Source: Cryptomeria japonica
Lineage: Eukaryota; Streptophyta; Pinopsida; Cupressales; Cupressaceae
Length of the DNA: 64,000 bases
Direction: 5' to 3'
Assembly: GCF_030272615.1 (NCBI RefSeq)
Contig: NC_081412.1
Location: 698,286,656 to 698,350,655, forward strand
Below are positions 1 to 10,882 of the stretch, piece after piece. The position numbers and the translations under genes are program-made. The notes below the pieces were generated by a model. The model saw nothing but the letters and a program-made list of their open reading frames with translations. It was not told the DNA's origin and did no database searches. Positions within the stretch are counted from its first letter, which is position 1. The number at the start of each line of letters is the position of its first letter.

Positions 1-1260
1 AATAAAAAGAAATTAAAAAGGGAAAATGCCTCATATTTTGGGAAATGTATAGTGGTTTTGGGAAAAGAATTACGGGGAGACTTTTGGAAAGAGCTCTTAT
101 TTACTCTTGGAAGAGCAACATATATTTTTCAAGAAGTTTATACGATATTTATGCTCTGCAAAAATCATTCCGCCCTCCTTAGCAGAACGGCACACATTCT
201 TCTAGTTGCTGGGAAATCATTTTGTTCTGCAAATTTAAAAGACATAGGCTCTCTTCAAACGTGGGAACCAGAGGGTTCACTGTGGAAAGGTGTTGTGCAG
301 GACATACTCAGTTGCTTATTTTCTCATTATCCAGGTCATGATATATTTCCTAAACCCTAACGGCTTGAGTATATATATATTTTTTCTTTCTTTCCAAATT
401 GAGCAAAGAAATAAGAAAGGGTTATATAGAAGTACCTTGCAGTATGCAGTTCTTTCTATACTTGCAATGTGCATATTAAATTTGAAAGTCCTCTTATATC
501 TCTTATTCTGTCCTTAACTGAGAAAGGAGGGATATCAATGCTATTTTGAATGCAGTAGGGTTAAGCTGTAATTCTTGTTTAAGCTCTCATTATCTGTTAA
601 AAAAAAGAGGGATGCCTCGTAGCCTTAGCTAAAAGGCAAGATTAAGTATGAAACCACATACCAGCATACAGGCGTGTATGTATATATATAACTTACAACC
701 AAAATGAGCATAGCTGGGATGGAAATACTAGAGCAGTACCGCTCAGAAATAGTGATGTTACATCCAAGAAAACTTGAACTCTTTGTGAAATCCGTATCAT
801 TATTATTTTGTTTAGAATTAAGCCAATATGGAGAAGATTCATAGCTGTGTTAGCTGCCTTAAACAATTAAGGAATGTTTCTCTCGAGTGACTGTCAGATT
901 AATTCAGACATGAAAAATATAAGGGTAGACAAGCAAGAGCAGTCTTATGGTATAGATTTTCATTAACAAAAACAGTATGAACAGTTGGATAGTTCATAGT
1001 CACCTAATTCTCAGGAAACATGATTGATTCCAAAATCTTAGAATGGTTATGGGAGAACCAGCAGCTCTAAGCCCTGACCTACCTCTTTCATATCACAGTA
1101 GTTGATTAAAAACAAAACCCTGAAACAGTGAATTCAGAAAGGAGAGGGTATACTCGTAAAATCAATAAGGTCTTCACCCTCAGCAAGAGGAGGATTACCG
1201 TTTCCAGGATTCAAGTTAAGCACACTCAATTTTTGTGATTTTTAATTGTCTTATTATTTA
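1..1260. other. Non-coding stretch, nothing recognised
   Basis: No open frame here resembles a known protein. The two plus-strand frames near 52-517 overlap, have no family motif and start at non-ATG codons or inside AT-rich DNA. The stretch is moderately AT-rich with short A and T runs. It probably belongs to the same long non-coding region (a possible intron) as the DNA up to 10644. Confidence 0.5.
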
Positions 1261-1268
1261 CACTTCGT

Positions 1269-2254
1269 CTAAGTTACCGAATCGGAATCGGAATCGGAAT
1301 CGGGTACGTGGGTACGGTACGCAGGTACGGCAAAATTTTTTTGAGGGAGCTGGGTACGTTTTGGGTACGTTAGTATAAAAAACATATAAAAATCATAAAT
1401 ATGTATATTAAAATTTAAATATATTAATTCTAAATTAAAAAAATATTTATATATATTAAAAATTACATATATTAAATATATATTAATATTAAATATATAC
1501 TTTATAAATTTAATATTATTTTTAACTTATAATTTTATTATATAACTATTAAGATATAGTTTTACGAACAATATACTAATATAATGTATAATAATTTTAA
1601 AATAAACTATTTTATATATTTCATTATTAAAAATTAAACATATTAATTATAAATTAATATTAAATATATCTTATAAAATTTATATTATTTTAAATTTGTA
1701 ATCTAATTATATAACTAGTAATATATACGTTACGGGACAATATATTAAGATAATGTATAATACTTTTTAAAAATCTATTTTATATATTCCATTATTAACG
1801 ATGAAGGTTTGCAACAGCATCCATGGATTCCGTCATGGTTATTCATTCGCACAAACTACATTGTCTAAAACATTTTTGTTCAACTCGGACAAATGAAGAA
1901 ACTACTGCCGTCGCCTGAGCATTGTCGTGAGCTGTTGCCTGAGCGTTGTCGTGAGCCATGAGCCGTGAGCAGTGAGCCGTTGTCGTGAGCGGTGAGCGGT
2001 GAGCCATTGTCGTGAGCTGTGAGCCGTTGTCGTGAGCCGAAGACAAACGAAGACAAGCGTTGCCGAAGACAAATCCGAAATGCATTTTCTGTCTGCTCAT
2101 GCACGTCTTCTGTTTTTGTTTTAGGGTTTAAATAACCCATTTTCCTTCCGTGAAAGTCAACCTAGACGAATCCAAGATGAATCGTATCCGAACCCGAATC
2201 CAAGACGAATCGTATCCGGATTTGGGGGAAAACCTAGACGTACCGGTAACTTAG
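1269..2254. mobile_element. Non-autonomous DNA transposon, CTAAGTTACCG family, copy 1
   Basis: The 986-bp block begins CTAAGTTACCG and ends CGGTAACTTAG, a perfect 11-bp terminal inverted repeat. It is flanked on both sides by the identical 8-bp sequence CACTTCGT (1261-1268 and 2255-2262), a target-site duplication. Eight-bp duplications are typical of the hAT and P superfamilies. Just inside each end lie short tandem motifs (GAATCG and GGTACG on the left, related CCGAATC and GTATCCG on the right), like hAT subterminal binding repeats. The interior has an AT-rich segment (about 1376-1800) and a GTGAGC minisatellite. No transposase is visible, so the copy must have moved in trans. The hAT assignment is inferred from the duplication length, not from a protein. 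Confidence 0.85.
1909..2074. repeat. GTCGTGAGC minisatellite inside transposon copy 1
   Basis: Degenerate tandem units built on TTGTCGTGAGC, CGTGAGC and GTGAGCC fill this stretch, giving way to CGAAGACAA units around 2036-2075. The two overlapping minus-strand frames here (1843-2140) are by-products of the repeat and are not treated as genes. Confidence 0.7.
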
Positions 2255-2262
2255 CACTTCGT

Positions 2263-3114
2263 TGTTAAGTACCTAGAGAGATTCTAGTGATTGTTAATGG
2301 TCACCGTATTTAGTTCCCCTTGAGTGGTTCTATGACCTGCGAACCCAAGTGCTGCCATGAAGGGTGGAACTTGACTTCACACCTAAGTGTGATTGCACCA
2401 ATTTGAAAACCTTGGGCCAAGGAGGTGCTCATACCAAAGCGTCAATCAAGATGGTTAAGTTATCTTCAAATTGGTAAGAAACAACCGGCTAGAGTAGTAT
2501 TTCAGTGCCCATTAATGCAGTTGGGCATAACAAATATTATAGGAGCACTTAGACTTTTAGTAAACATTACCTCAGTGTGAAAAGGTTTGATAGACAAGGG
2601 AGCTTATAACGCCTCTTAATGCAAATAGTCATATGTATGGAAATACATAGTTTCACAGCTTCCTAATGCATATTGGCATTCAAACAAAAATAAATAGTTT
2701 CACTGAATGGTACAAAAGCAGTATGAATGTTCATAATACACACATAACATAGAAGCTAATGTTGATGAGGGAGATAGCAGCCTATTGCCTGTCTCATCTT
2801 TTCCGCACTAAGGTAAGAATATCGGTGTAAACCATGCTTCAATGAACTAGAAGGGAACAATTTTACATCTAAAATAAAAAAAGGCCTTAAACCTCAAGAT
2901 GAGGTAGAGTACCGGCCGATACAGTCAACTATGCCGAACTTTATAGAACTATCAACTGTCTGGATATTTCCTGTAATATTCATGTGTGAAAAAGGGCATC
3001 ATATGCTATTCATTCTTGTACTCATGAGAGAGTAGGTAGCTAGCTCAAGGGCACAAGTATGAACTCCGTACTAAATTAATCAAGGGTTTGGTCAAGAAGG
3101 GTTACATTATAAGA
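2263..3114. other. Spacer between the two DNA transposons
   Basis: No frame of useful length and no recognisable motif. It separates two transposons of the same family, each with its own target duplication, so they inserted independently. Confidence 0.5.
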
Positions 3115-3122
3115 GTATAAGT

Positions 3123-4036
3123 CTAAGTTACCGAGTTCGGCCACCTAGACCCCTGGTACTGGTCCGGTACGGTCCGGGTTCAGTTCGCCTGTGGTTCAAA
3201 CAGGGTTCGTGGTTCACAGGCCTGGTTCGAACCACCCAAGAGGATCCAGGGTCGAACCCAAGAGGACCCAAGTCGAACCCAGGGGTCTAACAGCCCAAAA
3301 ATGGATTTTTTTTTGCAAAATTTAATTTTTTTTGAATTCCACCACATAAAAAATTAAAATTCCTAAAGAGAAGCACAAGTTTGTACGAAAGAACAAGTCA
3401 AAAAATACAATTCCCGTATGGAAGAATGCACCTTGATCAAAATTTTGACTTCTTTGGCCTTGTTCTTGACGTCTTAGAAAAGCAGAAAAATGATGCACGC
3501 CATGGAGTTCCATGTGGGTTTGAAGGTTGTAATTTGGTGTTGGCAGCGCCCCTCGCAGGGTCAGGGGGAGCGCGCCCTGGGCGCTGCCCCGGGACCCTCC
3601 GAGGAGCGCTGCCCCTCGACCCTGCAAGGGGCTCTGCCCCTCGACCCCGAAACCCCCGCAAGGGGCGCTGCCCCTTGACCCCGTTGGGGGCGTTGCCCCA
3701 AACCCTCATTAGAGAATCCATTTAATGATCAAACTTTAAATTGTTGAAAGTTGAAACAATGATACTTCAATATTTTATCATTTTGATATTAAACTTGATG
3801 TATATGATGCTGTTATGGTATGATCATGATGCTATGATTACAAGTTTATGTTGGTTTTGTTGTTTATATTATGCTATGTGACATGCTAATCTTACTTCAT
3901 GCTTATAGGCTGCATATATATATAATTTACATGTTTTTGTACTAACGAACCCAAACCCCTTTTCAAAATTTTGCCGTACCGGCGTACCGGGTTCTTCGAA
4001 CCCGAACCGGTGCCTGAACCCGAACCGGTAACTTAG
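3123..4036. mobile_element. Non-autonomous DNA transposon, CTAAGTTACCG family, copy 2
   Basis: The 914-bp block has the same 11-bp terminal inverted repeat as the element at 1269-2254. It is flanked by a different perfect 8-bp duplication, GTATAAGT (3115-3122 and 4037-4044), so it is an independent insertion. Subterminal GGTACGG, GGTTCGAACC and CCGGTTCGGGTTC motifs are repeated inside both ends. The interior is unlike copy 1: it carries a GC-rich repeat (3541-3705) and AT-rich filler. No transposase is encoded. Confidence 0.85.
3541..3705. repeat. GC-rich tandem array inside transposon copy 2
   Basis: About five degenerate units of the type GGGGCGCTGCCCC followed by TTGACCC or TCGACCC. Each unit is partly self-complementary (GGGGC...GCCCC). 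The island is sharply GC-rich in an AT-rich setting. The overlapping frames on both strands here (3322-3725) are by-products of the array. Confidence 0.7.
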
Positions 4037-4044
4037 GTATAAGT

Positions 4045-6225
4045 CATCTCAAGTTTATAGTCCAGTATGTGAAACTTGGGTCCACACTTGAATGACAGCC
4101 AATGAGTCTCATAGAGTCAGAATGCAGTAGCATAGAGACAAACATGAGGACTTGGATACCTTCAAAAATTTAATCCAACTAAGCAGGTTGATATACAATT
4201 AACTTCATGAACTAGCGTAAATGCTATTACATTTAAACTTTCAGCCAAGGTGATGCTACTCTACAAGCGTCAACCAGTTTGTTAATCTAGATACACAACC
4301 TGGTCAGAGGTCGTACTAGTTAGGCAAAGCCTATGGTGTATGACCAACTAGGGATCTGTGTAGGATTACCCTCCAGTTGGTATGGCATGAGTTAGACTTT
4401 TTGTTACCTCCCTGCGAAGGGTCAGGCCAATCCAGTCGGATATGGCACTGGGGATTAGTAAGTTCGTAGTTGGGCAGAAAAGCGCTCTGATGATACTTTC
4501 CCTCATTGGTTTGTTGATAAAGTTATTAAAGTTCAGAATATTGGTATCTAGAGAAATGTATTCTCTAAACCTCTCTTTTCAATTGAATAGAAATGTTTAA
4601 AGTTACATTCGTATCTTCTATTAATGCTTACAGCATAGATCTTTGTTTAATTCAAGCTTTTAGTTAAGATCTAGTTTCATTTCAGTTATGTGATGTTTAA
4701 AAAAATAAAAACAAGAGTAGTTTTTCCCTCCTTTTCTGCTACAAAGATGTAAAAGTTATTATTTCAAATTTGCATAAGTTGTTGCCTGTTGCACAGTTTT
4801 AAACATCAAAGTAACAAGTAGCAGAGTAAAGATTGTTCTATAATTGATTAAACAAATTTGTTAATCAAATCTCAGAACATGCACCAGCCATCTCAACACA
4901 TAAATAAAATCACACAACCCAAACCCCGAGTCATAAAATTTGTGATTACTTAAAAAATTTAAAGATATAAAGACTTACCATATTAAAAAAAAAAAAGGTG
5001 CTCTTTGTATTGACACTTTCACTAACCTGGAGAAGACAAAAGCTACTGATAAATGGCAAAAAAAAAGATAAATTTCTTAGTGAGCCTCGAGTCATAGAAA
5101 AAGGCTAGGCCTCTCTCCTCCTAGAACACACTTCATTATCCCTTCACACAGAGTATGGCACTGCTTAGCATAATTGCAGACATTCATGGGAAATACCTGA
5201 TAATCCCACAGAAATGTCATAAAATATTAAAACAACCATGCAAAACATGTAACAACAGAAACCACATTAAAACTAGCCCAAACCTGTAAATTGAAATCCA
5301 TATTTTTTTAATGAACCAAAGCGACTGGAAATTTACCAACAACACCAAATGAGATATCAAAGCATAGAATACAACAAATAGAGGGAGCCTAAAGTATCAC
5401 CATGTATCTACTAGAACTAATAAATGTCCCTCCAGGCAAAAGAGGGATTGAGCTAGAGATTCTCAAACATGGCTTAGCTATTAGTATGTAAGGGATGATG
5501 ATCAAATTTATAATATTGGGACTATTAAAAGCTAAATATATAGAAAGTTCAAAAAGAATGGTCATCGTGATGAAATTATAAACAAGAAGTATACACAATA
5601 TAAGGATGTATTCAATCCTAATTTGATAGAAAGAAATTATTTCTCAAATAAGGCTGGCTTAGACAATACAGTAAATATTACAGCAAGTAAAAATAATGTA
5701 TGCAATCTGCACAACAAAACTGATTGTTGATAAACCCCAAAATACCATAGTTGGAAAGAATTTAAAAACTTTGTAATATAGATGAAATAGAATATAAATA
5801 CAGTTTCTTGTTAACTTGTCCCTCTGACAAATATAAGCCGTAACTTTATAAACTTTGACAGTACCTTTAATCTGTAGAAACTTCTGGTTTATGAGAATCA
5901 AAAAGAGCTGGGTGATTTTATTTTCGATATGCTCAGATATAAAAGAGATGTGTTAAAACTTACAAAATGCACTTTGTTTCAGATTAATTCATTAATAATT
6001 TGTTTTCATTTATAAATTTCAGACTTTCAGTGTTAAGGAAAGGTAAAAAATCATTATCATCTCCCAAAGTAAATACATTAAGCAAGATAAACTTGCATGA
6101 TATGGCAAAAAGAGACAAGAATGAATAGAGGATATACAACTTGTAATGAAATGGATTCCTGAGATAGATCAACCAAACATTTCTTTTGATCCTTGAGAAG
6201 GAATTTCTTTATATAAGTTTCAATT
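4045..6225. other. Non-coding stretch, nothing recognised
   Basis: AT-rich sequence with poly-A and poly-T runs. The small minus-strand frames at 5389-5901 and 5984-6172 are hydrophobic by composition and match no family I recognise. Confidence 0.5.
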
Positions 6226-6229
6226 CCTG

Positions 6230-6440
6230 AGTTGACCTAATGGTGGAGAACTTGTGCTCTTAAAAGAGAGGTCACAAGTTCAAATACCTGCAGTGGGTAG
6301 GGTATGTACGCCTCATTTGTAGCACACTTGACTGCCTCCTGCATTGAGTGCAGGGTAGTCCCATATACTATTAAGTATAAGCCATCTGTAGATCCAAAAA
6401 CAGATCACCCGGTATCATGGATTATAAAAGGATCCATTTC
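6230..6440 (+). mobile_element. SINE-like sequence with tRNA-type Pol III boxes
   Basis: TTGACCTAATGG at about 6232-6243 resembles an A box, and AAGTTCAAATACC at about 6277-6289 resembles a B box. Their spacing of about 45 bp is that of a tRNA-derived promoter. The sequence between them reads like a degraded tRNA head. The 3' boundary is not defined; no clear tail or target duplication was found. It could be a degraded tRNA-like sequence rather than a full SINE. Confidence 0.4.
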
Positions 6441-7495
6441 CATTCTTGAAATGGGCAAAAGCAAATGCAAGTCTTTTCAATTGAAATTTATAAGCTTCTT
6501 TGAGGAATTTACTAAGAGTAATTGAGTTCCATGCATGATCTTCAAGTTCATGCTCTTTCCATTGATGTCTGTAAGAGTATTCATAAGTAAACCTAGAACG
6601 GGCTTTTGATTCAGCTCTCAAATTTAATTAGCAAACTAATGCCATGTATAATATAGACAATGGGAAATCTATCACTTCATAATGTTCTTTGAGATTTCAC
6701 AAGGCTTATCTTGAAAGGCTTGTATATAGGCCGTCAAATTTCAGTCCCTTAAAAAATTATCAATCAAGAGAACATCATGTTAATTGGCAAGTTGGAGACT
6801 CTTGACATTGCTTGATGTCTCCTATAAAATATTCCCCAAAGCCACAATGAAAGGAAAAAATATTTTACTTAAGGTTGTCAAGCATAAACAAATACGTTTC
6901 ATCACAGGAATGCACTGGTCTAGGGGCTTTTCACATTCCCTTTATGATAAGACAGATAGTCAATAAGCATATTAGTGATACCTTTGCTCAACTCATTATC
7001 AAACTCCAACTTGCATCCATCAAGATACCCTAATAATTTCAAATTCCAATCATCTGTTTAGCTTTAAGTTCTCTTGAACACCTCACATTGAATCACATAA
7101 GCCTGTGACATAGCCTTAGCCTGATTCCAACTTGCTTCCACTAAGGATCTCCAAAAAGTTTGACCATTTGTATTAGCTAAAAGTTCTTTTGGATGCCTCA
7201 AACCCATAACATAAGCCTGCAAAAAAATATTCTGACCTTATCACCTATATGGATTGATCCAGAAAAATCTTACAAGTTGTTACATTGTGAACAAACTCGT
7301 CTCATATCAAATTTATAAAGGGCTTCTATACAACAAATTCACAATTACAAGAGACTGACTAAAACTGGAGATTTTCAGGTCATTAAGGATAATAATGTAC
7401 CAATGGTGATCGGTGATCACTTATTGTGTAAAAAAAAAAAATCTATCATATTAGTTGAGGAAAGCTTTCAAAGTTTCATGCCATGAAGAGAATGG
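6441..7495. other. Non-coding stretch, nothing recognised
   Basis: No coding motif seen. The frames at 6415-6621 and 6784-6966 match no family I know. Confidence 0.45.
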
Positions 7496-7792
7496 TTAGC
7501 AATCTTTTCCAATGCATGTAGCTCCTCGTTCCAATTCCCTAAATTGCAATGCTGCAAGTAAAGCATAATATATGCTGCAAATTGAGGCAAGGATTATAAA
7601 TAGCCCTTGTATTACTTCCTGATACGTACTCAATTTGCTTTGTGATCCAATTGGCATCATAGCAGCCGTTGCAAGCATATCAAATTACATATATCCCAAG
7701 ATAGAAAACTTAGCCTTCTTCGACCAAAATGAAAATTTCTCATCCTCCTGGGTTTTCACGTAAGTACTTAAAGTATCTGTCCTCAAAGATAC
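7496..7792 (-). pseudogene. Unidentified membrane-protein exon or relic
   Basis: One minus-strand frame runs from a stop at about 7793 down to a stop at 7496, broken only by one TAA near codon 34. It has protein-like composition: a charged part (TQEDEKFSFWSKKAKFS), then a hydrophobic segment long enough for one membrane helix (VIQGLFIILASICSIYYALL), then a short charged tail. An AG just upstream could be a splice acceptor, and an internal TTTGCAG could be another. I do not recognise the family. The in-frame stop suggests a relic, but separate short exons are possible. It lies on the same strand as the thioredoxin exon at 10645-10882 but has no thioredoxin motif. Confidence 0.3.
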
Positions 7793-8479
7793 TCACATTG
7801 GGCAATCTTTCAAAAAGGCATCATCAAACATTCATTAAATATTACTGTTAAGGCACAATGAAAAACAGAAAGAGTTTTGTCTCTACAGCAGCTTGTCATC
7901 GACTGTCATTGATAAGTTACAATCTTAAGTGTTAAATGAATCATTAAAGCTGTTTGATGTATCAAAGATTCGAAACATTTTATTAAACTAAACTTAGAAA
8001 CCCTGCAAAATTCTTGAGAGCTAGCATATCAGCTGCATCCAAACTTGGACTTAGAGATCAAATATATCCATACATCCAAGGAAGTGCCATAACTACAAAT
8101 GAAAAAGAAACATACCATGTGATCAAGGTTGACCACAAATTAAGAACTGACATTTTAACAAAAAAAACATTCCATGACCCAAGTTAATTAGTATCTCTAA
8201 TTTTCTTCCTTATATTCTTTGTAAATAGGAATCAATTGGCAAAACATCACATAATAACTCCTCATAAAAAAGATGAATAGCCTACGAGAAGCAATATGAC
8301 AAGTAAGGTGTATGTTTCTGGTGCTACAGTAACTAATCCATCCCAAACTATTAAGGCTATGGATGAGGCATGGGTAGCAAATTCAGGTGCATCACAATGG
8401 CTTCAACAATGAGGTTCTCCATGCTCACCACCATCAGCCAAAAAATTCAATGGCTGACCTTGCAGCCACATCTATGAAT
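7793..8479. other. Non-coding stretch, nothing recognised
   Basis: AT-rich, no useful frame and no repeat boundary identified. Confidence 0.45.
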
Positions 8480-9190
8480 GTAATAGGTGCTCAACTCTAG
8501 TATCTAGCACAAATGTTGGGGTTGTTGCATTGAGAAAGGCAGCTTCAGGGTCCATTTCTTCCACTTGAAGCTCATGTGAACCCTCAACTTTTGTGCACAT
8601 GAATAAATTCTTCTACACATGGCTTGCCACCACTTCTTGACGAGTGAAGAGACTTTCAAAAGTGCAACCTTGATCTTTTCTTCATCAGAAAGTCATTCAT
8701 AAAGAAATATGACTCTAACTAATCTACCCAGTTATCTAATGCATCTACATCTATTTTATCCTCAAACATAGGAATGCCTGAATTCACTTGGAATTTAAAG
8801 GGACTAAACAACTGAAAGATTTTCTTGATAATTGAGTTGATGGAACCACCCATTTGAGGACTTCAACAACCTGTTTGAACACAAATGTTTGTTGTTCTTA
8901 AGAAAACTTTATAATTTTATTTTTGATCATCGTGTAGACTTCATCAATGGGAATGCCTAAATTCACTTGAAATCTAAGGGGACTAGACCACCAAAAACTC
9001 TACTTGACAATTGCGTTGATGGAACCGCCCATTTAAGGAATTCAACAATCTGGTTGAACAGAAATGTCTATTGTTCTTAAAGAACCTTTACAACTTCATC
9101 TTTGATCATCATGTGGACTGCATTTTGTGCTTCTTCCAGCTAAACACGATTGAAACAACTTGGGAGATAACTTGATGGATCTTGTAGTTT
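8480..9190 (-). pseudogene. Decayed retrotransposon gag fragment
   Basis: On the minus strand the sequence reads as pieces of an LTR-retrotransposon capsid domain. One piece ends in IDVDALDNWV and the next, in another frame, gives SDEEKIKVALLKVSSLVKKW followed by a second W. This matches the usual pattern of plant gag (a D-x-x-x-A-x-x-W-V stretch, then D-E-E-K-x-x-x-A and a W-W pair). At least one in-frame stop and one frameshift lie between them, so it is dead. No LTR was found nearby. It probably derives from a gypsy-type or related element inserted long ago in this non-coding region. Confidence 0.6.
8771..9128. repeat. 179-bp tandem duplication in the gag fragment
   Basis: The block starting GGAATGCCTGAATTCACTTG at 8771 recurs at 8950 as GGAATGCCTAAATTCACTTG. 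Similarity is continuous across the whole 179-bp unit, including the TTCAACAA and TTGTTCTTAA stretches. The copies differ by scattered substitutions, so the duplication is old. It happened inside the decaying gag relic. Confidence 0.75.
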
Positions 9191-10644
9191 GACGTTGAGG
9201 TTCAAATGCTCCAATTTCATTCAATTGGACATGCAAGATGAATTTGGCTCTAATCCCAATGATTGGGGCCCGAAGTGGTCCAAGGGACCACACTCTAAAT
9301 GTAAATATAGATGTGTGGTATGCATGTAGATGCAATATGGAGGCAAGGATTCACATAAAGAAGAAAATTATAATTGGAATAGAAATTTTATTAATCTGTG
9401 CATTCTGTATATGACATTTTCTCCAGGGAGACGTATGGTTGTGTATTTTCTCTCTATCTATCCCATGCCCTGCTGCTTATGTTACACATTTACATTAGAG
9501 ATCACATTCGTAAAGACAAAAGATCGTTATAGAAGTTGATACTATTGACTTTCTAGGTGTACCGCTTCATCTCTAATGATTAAAATTTTTGGTTGCTCGC
9601 TGTACTGACAGCTGGCATATCATGGAAACAGCTTCAGAAGATGCACTGGATTGTTGCGTGGTGTTTTAGATGTGGTGGGATGTGCTGCACTAAATTATGT
9701 ACTATGTGAACTAACACGTGTACTTGTAATGTGGCAAGAAACACAAAAGGAGTTGCTTGTGTAGTTGTGCGGCCTTATCTATGGTACTGCGCGAGTGGCG
9801 TGTGATACAAAAGCATCGTGTAAGATCTGTGTGATGCCTTCTGAGTTGTACAGCATGCTTCCAAGCATTGCGTGAGTGGCACATGAAGAAAGGTGATGTG
9901 TGCAGAGGCGCGGCAAGGCTTCCCGTGCTAATTGGGTGGCATATAATGTAGGAAGTTGTGCTCATTAGCACAACATGATTCGTACACTGAGGTACAAGGA
10001 TCTGCTCACAGGATTTTGCACTGCTGTTTTAAGTACTAAGGCTGGCAGGCCTGCCTGGGCAGTAGCACCACAAAATGGATCGGATAGCACTTACTCTCAG
10101 AAGGAATCAACCCACCCTACAAGCAGAAAATTATAGTAGCTCTTACTTTTGAAAACATGAAAAAAGAACTTTTCCTAACCAGTTGGAAGTTGGCTCAAAC
10201 ATATGATATAAAATGTTAAAAAAAAAAAAAAAAATCATAGCTGGAAACGAATGACAAAAGAAAATAAGATCTTCCTAATGTACTCTATAATCTCTAGTAT
10301 CATTAAATGCCACAACCTCACAAACAGATAATTGATATTGTAACTTCCTTCACCAGATAATATCATTTAACCCAACAAAACTGCTGGCAGATGCTAATTT
10401 AATCTAATATGTGAATGTCTAGTTACCCCAAGAAAAAGTGGATTTCACTTTAAACCCCGTTTTTCATCATAAGGATTGAATAAATGAATAGAAAACAAAC
10501 CTAAAACACCACAATTATGAAGATACGGACCCAGGATTAATCGTATACAACTTACAAGTCGTTTAATCATTACAATATGGTGATATCAATGGGGAGAGAT
10601 GCACAGAAAAAAAAAATTGAAAATTGAATCTGTTGGAAACATAC
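9191..10644. other. Probable start of thioredoxin intron 1
   Basis: Directly downstream (on the minus strand) of the exon at 10645-10882. It begins with the donor GTATGT at 10644. No further exon, repeat boundary or motif is visible. Confidence 0.45.
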
Positions 10645-10882
10645 CTGTAGCAACAGTCTCTTGTGCCTCACAGACAATGCCCCTGGAGGCACGTAACTTC
10701 TTCCCATTAAATGCAACCGATAGACGCTTCTCAAGACCTCCAATCCTCAATCCCCTACATGTGGGCATGCCCAACCTCGTGTTCCCCCTGAAGACCCTTC
10801 CACGCAAGACTGATGCATAGGCTACTGCGTTAGAAGCCCTGGAGGATAATGATAGAGCCCCTGCCTCTATTACCATAGCCAT
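10645..10882 (-). CDS. Chloroplast m-type thioredoxin, exon 1 (transit peptide)
   Basis: Thioredoxin m is a stromal disulfide reductase that passes electrons from ferredoxin-thioredoxin reductase to plastid enzymes. This exon encodes the N-terminal plastid-targeting part only. It starts MAMVIEAGALSLSS, rich in Ser, Ala and Arg with almost no acidic residues. It ends RGIVCEAQETVAT, closely matching the transit-peptide junction of m-type thioredoxins (typically RG-V-I-C-E-A-Q-D-T). I chose the ATG at 10882 because upstream in-frame sequence has only a TTG and the ATG context is good (CTCAATGGC). The exon has 79 codons plus one base, then GTATGT, a strong donor, at 10644. The catalytic WCGPC exon was not found anywhere between 10644 and 1. 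So either intron 1 exceeds 10.6 kb or the gene is broken. The family call rests on this short N-terminus. Confidence 0.7.

Noticed and set aside
1843-2140. Two overlapping minus-strand frames
   Set aside because: They are generated by the GTGAGC minisatellite and share no protein family.
3322-3725. Four overlapping frames on both strands with Gly/Arg/Pro-rich products
   Set aside because: They arise from the GC-rich tandem array in transposon copy 2.
4490-4510. Hammerhead-like CTGATGA
   Set aside because: No matching GAAA core or paired stems nearby, so a chance heptamer.
9711-9971. 86-residue His/Cys-rich minus-strand frame
   Set aside because: It starts from a non-conserved position, has no zinc-finger spacing and lies in what is probably intron.
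1-10586. Second exon of the thioredoxin gene
   Set aside because: I looked on the minus strand for the sequence complementary to the WCGPC codons and for later conserved blocks and found none.
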